IMG/VR virus record: IMGVR_UViG_3300029787_000010 | Coordinates: 1 to 64,000 of that record | Length of the DNA: 64,000 nt | Source: a virus | Strand: one strand, 5' to 3' | In this document: piece by piece, positions 6,760 to 14,562 of the stretch | How the letters are laid out: every line of letters starts with the position of its first letter | How positions within the stretch are numbered: the first letter of the stretch is position 1 | Program-made: the position numbers and the translations under genes | Notes under the pieces: model-generated | Databases searched by the model: none | Seen by the model: only the letters and a program-made list of their open reading frames with translations | Told to the model about the DNA's origin: nothing

Positions 6760-7601
6760 AAGCAAAAATGAAATACACGAAGATTGAAAACAAGGACGCA
6801 CGAAAGTGGCTTGAGGTCCTGCTGGAACCACACAACTGGGGCAAGCGAACCTTTGACGAACTGTTGCTGGTGCAACACTACGCACAGAAATACGAGGACT
6901 ACTGGTTCACAAGGAAGAGCACTCATTGGAGTTCCCGTCAAAATGGAGAACTGTTCATCGCTGCTGAACCGAATGTCAAATTGGAAGGGAGCGGACTCCG
7001 TGGTGTGTACGCCGGCTACCAACGCAGGCAGTTCAACATCAAGAGATACATCCACGGTGGCTCAAGCACCGAGGGCCTGCTCTCTTACCTTGCGAAGCGC
7101 AAGGAGCGTGGTGAGGACACCGTGTTCCAACAACAGGTGGACGAATGTGCCCGCCGCCTCAAACTCAACTACGATAAGAACACACTGCACGGCCTTCGGC
7201 GATTCACCGAAGAGAATGTCACCGAGGAGTACATTCGTAACCGTGTGAAGCAACACCTTGTCTCCATGAGTCAAGGCAACAGCAATGGATTGTCACTCAA
7301 CTTTGTAAACTACACGATGTTCTTGACACGCAAGGATATCAGTCGTTGGGAGAGCAGTGTACCCATCCTCAAGCCACAACCTGCCATGAGTGCCGAGGAC
7401 ATCACCACTTACATGCACAACTCACTGAACTACAACCGCCTCAAGCGTGATGGGTTCTCCGACGCACCCATCGCTGCGGCCATTCCGAAAGTGGTTGAGC
7501 ACCACTGGGGAGCCACCGTTCAAGGTATCAAACTCGCTGAGACAGCCGCCCGAAGTTGGTGTGCTGTTTGGACTGAACTGATTGGAGATGAAGAAGAATG
7601 A
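6756..7601 (+). CDS. hypothetical protein, 281 aa
   Basis: Starts in an ATGA overlap. Basic and mixed alpha/beta: a Lys/Arg-rich N-terminus, an RRQFNIKRYIHGG stretch near 93, a long helical middle with a conserved-looking Arg/Lys pattern, and an Ala/Trp-rich C-terminal helix before the acidic end. The basic charge stands out among acidic neighbours and suggests nucleic-acid binding, but no known domain is recognised. Confidence 0.65.
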   Translation: MKAKMKYTKIENKDARKWLEVLLEPHNWGKRTFDELLLVQHYAQKYEDYWFTRKSTHWSSRQNGELFIAAEPNVKLEGSGLRGVYAGYQRRQFNIKRYIHGGSSTEGLLSYLAKRKERGEDTVFQQQVDECARRLKLNYDKNTLHGLRRFTEENVTEEYIRNRVKQHLVSMSQGNSNGLSLNFVNYTMFLTRKDISRWESSVPILKPQPAMSAEDITTYMHNSLNYNRLKRDGFSDAPIAAAIPKVVEHHWGATVQGIKLAETAARSWCAVWTELIGDEEE

Positions 7602-8014
7602 GCAACGAACAAGAACAAATAGACAAGAAGCAACAGCCGTTCTATCAAGAGTGGACACTGGGACAATTGAAGAACGCAAGGAACGGAGACACCGACCACT
7701 ACAGCCAAGGTAAGAACTGGGACAAACATTGGGGCATGACAGTAGGCGAACTCATTACCCAACTGTCAGCCTACCCACCCAGTCAGCCCATCGCCATCCG
7801 ACGAGATGTAGGGTGGAATGGGATGTGCAACTTTGGCATTGAGGTGGGCGAGGTTGTCGTCCGTGCCGACGGCGACGACGACTACACCCAGTGCCGTGAT
7901 GCAATGAAGAAGGGCGAGATAGACACGATGGTCATGGTTGCACTGATGTGCGAGGGCTACGGTGTTGAGAACATTGAGCCTCACGAGATTGAAGAAGAGC
8001 ACACGGAGGAATGA
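7598..8014 (+). CDS. phage-type LITQLSAYPPSQPI family protein, 138 aa
   Basis: The central part, MTVGELITQLSAYPPSQPI at about residues 46-64, fits the widespread small phage protein pattern in which a helix (V-x-E-L-I-x-x-L) leads into a Pro-rich loop and a beta strand (here AIRRD). That family has no agreed function. The C-terminus is long and very acidic. It begins in an ATGA overlap and ends with the Glu codons of the next ribosome-binding site. Confidence 0.55.
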   Translation: MSNEQEQIDKKQQPFYQEWTLGQLKNARNGDTDHYSQGKNWDKHWGMTVGELITQLSAYPPSQPIAIRRDVGWNGMCNFGIEVGEVVVRADGDDDYTQCRDAMKKGEIDTMVMVALMCEGYGVENIEPHEIEEEHTEE

Positions 8015-8017
8015 AAC

Positions 8018-8428
8018 ATGAACAAAGAAAGCAAATACACAGAACTAACGCAAGCCGAGACAATGAACCGACTGAACTACCTTGTCCAAGTACACAAGGA
8101 CAGAGATTACCCACTCTATGGGGTGAGGTCTTTGAAAATCACGCTGTTCTCACACGGCGACCTTGCACCTGTTGTCATTAGCATGACGAAGGCAAGGGAA
8201 GTCATTCGTGACACTTGGAAAAGAATGCCGCGTGATGCAGAACGCATGGTTGAAAATGGACTATTCGTTTCCGCTATCCCCACAATGGAACTACATCTCA
8301 CCAACTACGGTACACTGTGGCTGTCGGCTCACATTGAACGAGAGGCTGGCCCCGAACTGCAAGCGAAGTGGGACGCTGTTCAAGCGACCCGAGAAGAACA
8401 ATTCCCCGAACACTACGAGGAGGAATGA
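8018..8428 (+). CDS. hypothetical protein, 136 aa
   Basis: Follows the cassette ggaggaatgaaac. Mixed alpha/beta, with a strand-rich segment (SLKITLFSHGDLAPVVISM, residues 43-61) followed by a basic helix and a second beta segment (MELHLTNYGTLWLSAHI), then an acidic helical tail. It could be a small enzyme-like or regulator fold; no family recognised. Confidence 0.6.
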   Translation: MNKESKYTELTQAETMNRLNYLVQVHKDRDYPLYGVRSLKITLFSHGDLAPVVISMTKAREVIRDTWKRMPRDAERMVENGLFVSAIPTMELHLTNYGTLWLSAHIEREAGPELQAKWDAVQATREEQFPEHYEEE

Positions 8429-8431
8429 AAC

Positions 8432-9079
8432 ATGATTAGGAAATGGATTGAAAAGAAAATTGAAGCACGAGTGAACGAATACCTTGACATCTTGCAGGAG
8501 AACGAATACTTTTCCGCCTTAGAGGTGGACGAGGAAGCGATTGCAGAACATGTGGAGGTTGACCCTGCACTGGTCGCCGAACACATTGAAGCGTCGGTCT
8601 TGGTTGACTACCTTGACCTTGACGACGCACTGGACGACGCACTGGACTACGACCGAGTCGCAGACTATGTGGACATGAACAACCTTGCTGACCACATCTG
8701 CAAGTACGACCTCGCCAGCGAGATTGACAAGCACGACCTCGTTGACTACATTGATACAAGCAACATCGCTTCCGAGATTGAAGTGAACGCACAGGAGATT
8801 GCCGACCACATTGACCTGCAAGACCTCTCCGACTATGTTGCCGACGAACATGCCCTCATCAGCGCACTGATTGACAACACCGACCTCGTGAGGTTGGTGG
8901 GCGAAGAGATTCAAGACAAGGTGGCTGATGCTATCACTGACACCATGAACCACATGGTGAACGAGAACACGACCAAGGTCAACGCTGTCGTTGAGGCACT
9001 GACCTTACTTGAGGACGCATTCTCCGGCGCAGTTGTTCAACTACGCTGGGCACTTGAGAAGAAGGAGGAGAGCGAATGA
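8432..9079 (+). CDS. highly acidic repeat protein, 215 aa
   Basis: A basic amphipathic N-terminal helix (residues 1-20) is followed by about ten degenerate repeats of roughly 11-12 residues over 28-150. Typical units are VADYVDMNNLADHI and LASEIDKHDLVDYID: hydrophobic residue, A/S/V, E/D, H/Y, I/V/L, D. The repeats carry very few positive charges, so the array would be a negatively charged solenoid or stack of short helices. Related arrays occur in some marine phage proteins of unknown role. DNA mimicry is a reasonable hypothesis because ArdA is in the same early region, but a structural spacer is equally possible. The C-terminal 55 residues form a helix. Confidence 0.7.
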   Translation: MIRKWIEKKIEARVNEYLDILQENEYFSALEVDEEAIAEHVEVDPALVAEHIEASVLVDYLDLDDALDDALDYDRVADYVDMNNLADHICKYDLASEIDKHDLVDYIDTSNIASEIEVNAQEIADHIDLQDLSDYVADEHALISALIDNTDLVRLVGEEIQDKVADAITDTMNHMVNENTTKVNAVVEALTLLEDAFSGAVVQLRWALEKKEESE

Positions 9080-9243
9080 CTGACACAGAACCACACGATG
9101 ACTGGCAAAATATTGTGAATGCGTACCATCACCTGCTCACAGAAATCAAGCGGTTGCGAGCATGGAAGAAATTGGTGAGCGACATTGTTCAACAGCATGA
9201 TGGTTCACACTTGCGAGAGATGTTGAAGGAGATGATTGAATGA
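9076..9243 (+). CDS. small coiled-coil protein, 55 aa
   Basis: Starts in an ATGA overlap at 9076. Mostly one long helix with the motif EIKRLRAWKKLV near residue 23 and the end LKEMIE. The products at 9570 and 13300 share the E-(I/V)-K-(R/Q)-L-R motif, so these look like a small paralogous set. Function unknown. Confidence 0.5.
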   Translation: MTDTEPHDDWQNIVNAYHHLLTEIKRLRAWKKLVSDIVQQHDGSHLREMLKEMIE

Positions 9244-9569
9244 TTGACACAGACAAATACGAAGGACACAGCCCTGCACCGTGGTATTACAGGCTTGAAA
9301 CTGAGGACAAGATTTGGGATGAACACGGTTCCGTGTTGGACAAGAACATGAACTGCCTTGCTCTCGTTGATGACGGCTCCGAACAGTTCCCCGATGCAGA
9401 CTTGAAACTCATAGCAGACGCACCACTTATCCTTGAAGCATACAAGCGGTTGCGTGAAGAGAACGACAATCGTTGGGTTGTGATTGGAAAGTTGAGGCGA
9501 CAAATCAAGGAACTGCAAGACGACCTTGAAGACTGGATGGCTGGCGAGTACCACGCAGGAAGTGATTGA
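9240..9569 (+). CDS. phage HSPAPW...LIADAP family protein, 109 aa
   Basis: The N-terminal half shows the pattern of a very common phage family: HSPAPWYY near residue 10, a beta region ending in DADLKLIADAPLILEA at about 52-67. The usual family consensus is HTPGPW...NARLIAAAPELLEA. The C-terminal 40 residues form a coiled coil. The family is found in many tailed phages and its function is not established. It begins in an ATGA overlap. Confidence 0.65.
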   Translation: MIDTDKYEGHSPAPWYYRLETEDKIWDEHGSVLDKNMNCLALVDDGSEQFPDADLKLIADAPLILEAYKRLREENDNRWVVIGKLRRQIKELQDDLEDWMAGEYHAGSD

Positions 9570-9737
9570 ATGAAACGAACAGAATGGGAAGCACAAAAGA
9601 GAATGAAAGAAGAGGCGCAAGCCGAAGTCAAGCGGTTGCGTGAAGGTATTCGGCAAATCATAGAACACAACGAGGGTGTTGATGTTGACATGTTCGGCCC
9701 ACAGGTATCGGACAAATTGAAGGAGTTGATTGAATGA
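9570..9737 (+). CDS. small coiled-coil protein, 55 aa
   Basis: Starts directly after the preceding TGA and ends in an ATGA overlap with the SNF2-like gene. It is highly charged and helical: QAEVKRLREGIRQIIEHN near residue 17 and the end KLKELIE match the products at 9076 and 13300. A paralogue, perhaps an adaptor or oligomerisation partner; function unknown. Confidence 0.5.
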   Translation: MKRTEWEAQKRMKEEAQAEVKRLREGIRQIIEHNEGVDVDMFGPQVSDKLKELIE

Positions 9738-11725
9738 AAGCAACAGTACACAAACACAGCGACCAATACGGACAGCGACTGGCCATTGACTTCCCTTACA
9801 GCATGGCGGCCAAGGACCAACTCAAAGCAGAACTCCCCTTCCCACAGACCAAGTGGGAGCCACAGTTCCGAGCGTGGTCCATCAAGGACGAGCCGGGCGT
9901 TATCAAGAAGGCGGCTGACATTCTCACATCACACGGCATTGACTGTGCTGACATGTACGAACTCATTAAGGGGGTGGAGGTGCGTGACCCAAACTCTTGC
10001 TGGGTGGAGGTCAAGGGTCAGCGCCTCCATCTCCACTGGCCTTTCATCCGGGATGAAGGGCAGCGTGATAAAGTGCGCCTCACAGTCAAGGCAGTCAGCA
10101 ACTACAAGTGGCACAACGACATCAAGCAGTGGTCCATCCCTGTAATGCAAGCACGCACACTCTACGGTTTACTGGAGACAGTCTACCCACCACTGGCTAC
10201 AGCCATCATGGAGTGCGACCAAGTCAACGAGGACATCAACCAAAGCATCGCTCGTGTGGAGATGAGTTCCGCTGCCGAACTCAAGTCGGTGGATGCTGCC
10301 GAACTTGACAGGCGGCTGGCTCAGTCTCTCCCCGACGGCTTTGAACTGTACCCATTCCAAAAGGTGGGCGTAGCATTCGCCGAAGCATCCCATGGTCGCT
10401 GTCTTGTTGGAGACGACATGGGTGTAGGTAAGACCATTCAAGCACTGGCCTACGCTTCACTCTATCCGACCGAGCGTCCACTGCTCGTGGTGTGTCCAGC
10501 GAATGTCAAGTACAACTGGAAGAAGGAGGTTGGCCTTTGGCTCCCCGACGAATCCATCCATGTGGTCAACACCGGCAAGGCTGACGCTGTCAAGGACGCC
10601 GATGTTATCATCATCAACTACGACCTCATGGCTAAGCAGGCTGACCGCCTCAACAGGCTGGCTCCACAGATTACAGTCTTTGATGAGATTCACTACCTCA
10701 AGAACAGCAAGGCGAAGCGTACCTCTTCTTCCATCTCAGTCGGACGACTCAGTCCGAAAGTGCTTGGCTTGTCCGGTACAGCGATTGCCAGCCGGCCGGC
10801 TGAGTTCTTCAACTCACTGAACCTGTTGGCTCCGTCTCAGTTCACCAGCGAGTGGGATTACAAACAACGCTACTGCGACCCGTGGCACAACGGCTTCGGC
10901 TGGGACTTCTCCGGGGCGAGCAACACACAGGAACTCAACGAGCGGACACGAGACATGTGCATCCGCCGACTCAAGAAAGAAGTGCTCACGGAACTTCCCG
11001 ACAAGGTCCGCCAGTTCATTCCGATTGAACTGTCCAAGTCTGACAGGTCGGAGTATGATTACAAGCAGGAAGAATACTGGCACACGATGGACCACCATGC
11101 AGCCATGGGTGAGTCCTTACCACAGGGCTTCGCCTTGCAGATGATTCAAGACCTGCGCCACACATGTGGCCGACTCAAAGTGGCGGCGGCAGCCGACTGG
11201 ATTGGTACTCACAACGACAACACGGGCGGACCAATCGTTGTGTTCTGTCACCACAAGGATGTACTAAACGGCATCCTTGAACACCTCACAGCATCAAAGG
11301 ATTATAAACGGTTGAAAGTCGGTCGGATTGATGGCAGCGTCAAGGCACAGAACCGACAGCAATTGGTTGAGGACTTCCAAGCCGGGAGGCTGGATGTGAT
11401 GCTGTGCAACACAATGGCTGCGAAGGAGGGCATCACCCTCACTGCTGCTGACACAGTCCTCTTCGTTGAACGGGAGTGGGTTCCCACTGACGAGGAGCAA
11501 GCAGAGGACCGGGTGTATCGCATCGGCCAAGAGAGCCAGTCGGTTCACGCCGTCTACCTATCCGTATCAAACACCATTGACGAACACTTTGACCGTGTCG
11601 TAGAAGGCAAGCGTCAAGTTGTCAAAGCCGTTCTTGACGGCGGTGATGTAGAGGAGCGCAAGACGCTCGTCAAGGAGTTAGTCCAGCGACTCCGTCAAGA
11701 AAGAGGCTGGGCAATGGAGGAATGA
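9734..11725 (+). CDS. SNF2-family ATPase with HARP-like N-terminus (SMARCAL1-like annealing helicase)
   Basis: Members of this family use ATP to move on or re-anneal DNA; SMARCAL1-type proteins remodel stalled replication forks. The 663-residue product has two similar N-terminal modules (about residues 1-80 and 85-165), each with a WS-I pattern (FRAWSIKDE and IKQWSIPV) like HARP domains. The SF2 core follows: GDDMGVGKT (Walker A, about 227), LLVVCPANVKYNW, DEIH (motif II, about 316), LGLSGTAI (motif III), and in the second lobe QAEDRVYRIGQ (motif VI, about 590). The length matches bacterial and viral SMARCAL1-like proteins. It is the largest enzyme of the early block and starts in an ATGA overlap. 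Confidence 0.85.
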   Translation: MKATVHKHSDQYGQRLAIDFPYSMAAKDQLKAELPFPQTKWEPQFRAWSIKDEPGVIKKAADILTSHGIDCADMYELIKGVEVRDPNSCWVEVKGQRLHLHWPFIRDEGQRDKVRLTVKAVSNYKWHNDIKQWSIPVMQARTLYGLLETVYPPLATAIMECDQVNEDINQSIARVEMSSAAELKSVDAAELDRRLAQSLPDGFELYPFQKVGVAFAEASHGRCLVGDDMGVGKTIQALAYASLYPTERPLLVVCPANVKYNWKKEVGLWLPDESIHVVNTGKADAVKDADVIIINYDLMAKQADRLNRLAPQITVFDEIHYLKNSKAKRTSSSISVGRLSPKVLGLSGTAIASRPAEFFNSLNLLAPSQFTSEWDYKQRYCDPWHNGFGWDFSGASNTQELNERTRDMCIRRLKKEVLTELPDKVRQFIPIELSKSDRSEYDYKQEEYWHTMDHHAAMGESLPQGFALQMIQDLRHTCGRLKVAAAADWIGTHNDNTGGPIVVFCHHKDVLNGILEHLTASKDYKRLKVGRIDGSVKAQNRQQLVEDFQAGRLDVMLCNTMAAKEGITLTAADTVLFVEREWVPTDEEQAEDRVYRIGQESQSVHAVYLSVSNTIDEHFDRVVEGKRQVVKAVLDGGDVEERKTLVKELVQRLRQERGWAMEE

Positions 11726-11727
11726 AT

Positions 11728-12084
11728 ATGAAACCAATGACAATGATAAACCAAATAGCGAAACTGATGGCAAGCGGAGAGGAGTTCAACTTCACTGCGT
11801 TCGGTCAAGACATGGGAGCGCAAGCAGAACTGGACGATGACGGACTCATCACGAGTTGGCAGAAGTGGAGTCGTGGAGGCACGGTTGTCGTTCTCGGCGG
11901 CGGCGCTTCTCACACCCCACAGCGTGCGGCACTGAGCCTACTCAAGACGCTCGTAGACGAGACACACGACTTGGACAACGCTGAGGACTACGAGCCACAT
12001 CGCAAGGAGTTCTACAACTTCATGGGCACCAAGGATGGACTGCGCCTTTGGCCAGCCAGTGAACGCTACAACGAGGAGGAATGA
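11728..12084 (+). CDS. hypothetical protein, 118 aa
   Basis: Start chosen at 11728 (gaggaatgaat-ATG); an ATG at 11722 overlaps the previous stop. The product has an N-terminal helix, a Gly-rich turn (VVVLGGGASHTPQRAAL, about residues 55-71) and an acidic C-terminal half ending Glu-Glu-Glu. The Gly-rich loop is suggestive of ligand or phosphate binding but is not a recognised P-loop. Confidence 0.6.
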   Translation: MKPMTMINQIAKLMASGEEFNFTAFGQDMGAQAELDDDGLITSWQKWSRGGTVVVLGGGASHTPQRAALSLLKTLVDETHDLDNAEDYEPHRKEFYNFMGTKDGLRLWPASERYNEEE

Positions 12085-12086
12085 AC

Positions 12087-12335
12087 ATGGGAGTAAGTTA
12101 CATGATTATGCTTTGCACTTGTGCAGATGAAGGCTTGAAGGAAGAACATGAGATGTGTACCGACCACCAATGCGAAGGTGATGTGTGGGGCAACGAGAAC
12201 AAGCGTTATGCTGACAAGTTGATTCGCAACGCACCTCACACCATCAAGTATGTGGCGAAGTACATCACTGACAAATGGGATGAACTCGTGAGTGATGACA
12301 TCTACTGGGAACCACAAGACATGAAGGAGGAATGA
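12087..12335 (+). CDS. small Cys/His protein, 82 aa
   Basis: Behind gaggaggaatgaac. Four cysteines lie in the first 30 residues (CTC near 10, C near 24, C near 29), interspersed with His, a probable zinc-binding site. A helical second half follows (YADKLIRNAPHTIKYVAKYI). Ends Lys-Glu-Glu. Function unknown. Confidence 0.55.
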   Translation: MGVSYMIMLCTCADEGLKEEHEMCTDHQCEGDVWGNENKRYADKLIRNAPHTIKYVAKYITDKWDELVSDDIYWEPQDMKEE

Positions 12336-12337
12336 AC

Positions 12338-12505
12338 ATGGAACAAGAAATGAAAATGAAGATACATGAAATTGTAAATTACGCAACACGGACTCTTGAG
12401 AGACACGACGCAGGTGATGAACATTGGGAGACGCTATCGTCTCTCTTACGCTTTCGTGCGAAAGAGTACATCGCTATCTATAATAAAAACAACGAGGAGG
12501 AATGA
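12338..12505 (+). CDS. small helical protein, 55 aa
   Basis: Flanked by the recurring start cassette on both sides. It consists of two helices (residues 4-22 and 31-50) joined by an acidic turn. There are no cysteines. Unknown function; the neighbouring cassettes are the main evidence that it is real. Confidence 0.5.
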   Translation: MEQEMKMKIHEIVNYATRTLERHDAGDEHWETLSSLLRFRAKEYIAIYNKNNEEE

Positions 12506-12508
12506 AAC

Positions 12509-12781
12509 ATGAAAGTAACAATAGAAAAAGGAACGAAATACAGAGAACTGACAGATGAACAAGGTGTGGTGGTTGACACAATCCACTCCATGATTTATGA
12601 GTTGGAAGAATTGCTCCCTACACTGAAAGAAGTGATTGACTACAACGACCCACGGACAATGATTCCGGGTGCAACGGAAGGCTACTGCTCTACTATTGAG
12701 GGCGACCCCTATGTTCTTGGCAAAATGCTTAAGCAAATCAAAAACCTGTACGCTCGCCTGCACAGCGCAGTGAAGTGGTGA
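12509..12781 (+). CDS. hypothetical protein, 90 aa
   Basis: Starts with ggaggaatgaaac-ATG. N-terminal beta segment (MKVTIEKG), a long acidic helix (residues 30-48), a loop with one Cys, and a basic amphipathic C-terminal helix (KMLKQIKNLYARLHSAV). Probably a small helical-bundle or protein-binding module; no family recognised. Confidence 0.55.
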   Translation: MKVTIEKGTKYRELTDEQGVVVDTIHSMIYELEELLPTLKEVIDYNDPRTMIPGATEGYCSTIEGDPYVLGKMLKQIKNLYARLHSAVKW

Positions 12782-12787
12782 TGAAAC

Positions 12788-13087
12788 ATGATTGATAAAC
12801 TACCTGCGATAAAACTGACGCCCGAACAAGCACGACACTTCGCTGTCGGTAAGCGAGCGTGGGCTCACCATGGTTGGTCACAGACGCACGACGGAATGCT
12901 TGAAACAATGTACCAAAGGCCCGAAGCCATTTTCCCAGCCACCTTTTGGTGTATGACCATTGACCCCAAAGGAGTAGGCGCAATTTCAACATACGAACCC
13001 AGCAAAGGTCGTTGGGTTACCAAAGAGATATTCGCACCAGTTGACGCTGACGCTATACTGATGTGGGACAAGGAGGAAGAAGAATGA
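12788..13087 (+). CDS. hypothetical protein, 99 aa
   Basis: The preceding stop is followed by gatgaaac-ATG with a weaker ribosome-binding site. Trp- and His-rich (KRAWAHHGWSQTHDG near 22), a beta segment around FWCMTIDPKGVGAI, then an acidic tail DKEEEE that carries the GGAGG for the next gene. The family is unknown. Confidence 0.55.
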   Translation: MIDKLPAIKLTPEQARHFAVGKRAWAHHGWSQTHDGMLETMYQRPEAIFPATFWCMTIDPKGVGAISTYEPSKGRWVTKEIFAPVDADAILMWDKEEEE

Positions 13088-13296
13088 ACTATGAACGAAT
13101 GACAAGAGTGGCACTATATGTTGCACAAGCAGGAATGGAAGACTGGCCCAAGAGCAGTGTTGAGAACATGGCTGACCAATGTGGAGCCGAAGCATCCTAC
13201 GATTTCTTCCAAGCCTTACAGCGAAAGTATGGCGTTGATTGCAGTCGGCAACTGGAATGGCTGGATGAAATCTACTGGCAAGAACAGGAGGAATGA
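13084..13296 (+). CDS. hypothetical small helical protein, 70 aa
   Basis: Starts in an ATGA overlap at 13084; upstream in-frame codons would extend into the previous gene without a ribosome-binding site. Helical, Glu/Gln/Trp-rich, with two Cys (near 33 and 52). Ends Gln-Glu-Glu with an embedded GGAGG. Function unknown. Confidence 0.5.
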   Translation: MNYERMTRVALYVAQAGMEDWPKSSVENMADQCGAEASYDFFQALQRKYGVDCSRQLEWLDEIYWQEQEE

Positions 13297-13299
13297 AAC

Positions 13300-13470
13300 A
13301 TGAAAGGAACAATGATTGCACTACGAAAAGCACAGAAAGAAGTCAAGCAGTTGCGTGAAGAGAACCAACGCCTCCTTGACTACTTGATACAGGTGGCTGA
13401 TGAGTACACCGATGCAGACGGTGTCACATACGAGATTTACTGTGAGTTCGGAGATGATGAAAATGATTGA
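13300..13470 (+). CDS. small coiled-coil protein, 56 aa
   Basis: Behind gaggaggaatgaaac. The helix ALRKAQKEVKQLREENQRLL has clear heptads and matches the E-V-K-R-L-R motif in the products of 9076 and 9570. An acidic C-terminus follows. The third member of that small paralogous set, separated from the others by about 3.5 kb. Confidence 0.5.
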   Translation: MKGTMIALRKAQKEVKQLREENQRLLDYLIQVADEYTDADGVTYEIYCEFGDDEND

Positions 13471-13543
13471 CACAAACGCACACAACCTCAAAATCAAAAT
13501 TGAAACAGATGAATACATCTACTGGGAATACACGGAGGCATGA
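13463..13543 (+). CDS. possible 26-residue micro-protein
   Basis: A short frame that overlaps the preceding gene by 8 nt and ends at the ribosome-binding site of the ParB-like gene (GGAGGCATGA). Acidic and aromatic (YIYWEYTEA end). Position in the coupled chain is the only support. Confidence 0.3.
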   Translation: MIDTNAHNLKIKIETDEYIYWEYTEA

Positions 13544-13546
13544 AGA

Positions 13547-14302
13547 ATGAAAAGAAACAAGATAAAAATAATTGAATTGAAGAATGAAAAAGGTAAGCCT
13601 GTTGAAATGTTGGACTACAACCGTCCAGTTAATCGCAGCCTTGTGAACAAACTGAAAGAAAGCATGGAGAAATACGGCGTACTCTCATCAATCACTGTGT
13701 ACGATAGCGGTGATAAGTACATGGTCGTTGACGGACAACATCGCTGGACGGCAGCGAGTGAACTGGACTTGGTGATACCAGCAATCGTCATCGGCTGGGA
13801 CGCTATGAGTGCAATCGTTGAGATGAACACAATTCAAACCAACTGGACCATGGCGAACTTTGTTGATTTCTTTTCAGCACACACCGACCCTGTGGTCGCC
13901 AAGAATTATAACCTACTCAAACAGAAGAAGCAAGAATGCTCTCCCGCATTGACATACTCTTCCCTTGCGAAAATCTACGGTAAGCCGTATGGTGGCTCCT
14001 CTTTCAAGAAAGGAAAGTGGCGAATCACCGATGAGGCAAGAGGGGACCAGTTCGTGAAGCAGTTGAGTGACCTTGTTGAGTTTCTTCCTTATGCAAGGAG
14101 TGCGAGATTCATTTACGCTTACACCGATGTAGCGTATCACGAAGACTACGACCATCAACGCATGATGAAAAAGTTCAATCAAAATCATGGAGTGTCTTTG
14201 ATAACATCAAGCAATCCCAAGAACTACGGACAAATGCTCACGAAGGTTTACAACTTCCACCAATCCAAAAACTTGGTCATGTTCAAAGCAAGTTGGATTT
14301 AG
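13547..14302 (+). CDS. ParB/sulfiredoxin-fold protein
   Basis: ParB-like domains bind CTP or ATP; in plasmids and chromosomes they act in DNA partition, while many viral members are nucleases or regulators. The first 90 residues carry the family signature: a basic strand, YNRPVNRSLVNKLKESM, GVLSSITVYD, then VVDGQHRWTAA at 60-70, which is the catalytic or nucleotide-binding motif. The rest (90-251) is helical and basic, with a SSFKKGKWRITDEARG segment that may bind DNA. The DNA here is visibly more AT-rich than in neighbouring genes, a possible sign of different origin. No ParA partner is in the window, so partition in a plasmid-like state is uncertain. Confidence 0.75.
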   Translation: MKRNKIKIIELKNEKGKPVEMLDYNRPVNRSLVNKLKESMEKYGVLSSITVYDSGDKYMVVDGQHRWTAASELDLVIPAIVIGWDAMSAIVEMNTIQTNWTMANFVDFFSAHTDPVVAKNYNLLKQKKQECSPALTYSSLAKIYGKPYGGSSFKKGKWRITDEARGDQFVKQLSDLVEFLPYARSARFIYAYTDVAYHEDYDHQRMMKKFNQNHGVSLITSSNPKNYGQMLTKVYNFHQSKNLVMFKASWI

Positions 14303-14326
14303 GCAACACACACGGAGGAATGAAGA

Positions 14327-14509
14327 ATGGTAACAGCAAAAGAAGAACGATGGAGTGAACTGATGGCGAACCTTGAGGGCGCCGTCATGGTAGCGCACAA
14401 GATGATGAGAGAAGACGAGATGACTGCGTTGCAGTACGGTATATTCAACGGCACGATTGCACAACTGGAATCTTTGGCACGAGATTTATTGGAGGACTCG
14501 CACGAGTAG
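14327..14509 (+). CDS. small helical protein, 60 aa
   Basis: Starts with ggaggaatgaag-ATG. The sequence is one or two amphipathic helices with several Met (VMVAHKMMREDEMTAL) and an acidic end. It closes the operon; a repeated promoter begins 4 nt after its stop. Function unknown. Confidence 0.5.
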   Translation: MVTAKEERWSELMANLEGAVMVAHKMMREDEMTALQYGIFNGTIAQLESLARDLLEDSHE

Positions 14510-14512
14510 CCC

Positions 14513-14549
14513 GATTTCAACTTCTCTTTATAAAGAATCAAAACAATAG
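14513..14549 (+). promoter_or_regulatory. TATA promoter, copy 2 of the repeated 37-bp element
   Basis: Identical over 37 bp to 4877-4913. The TATA box CTTTATAAAG sits at 14526-14535. Initiation about 25 nt downstream would fall near 14557, only a few nucleotides before the ATG at 14563, so the first gene may be translated from a leaderless or nearly leaderless transcript. Confidence 0.8.
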
Positions 14550-14562
14550 GAGACTGAGTAAA

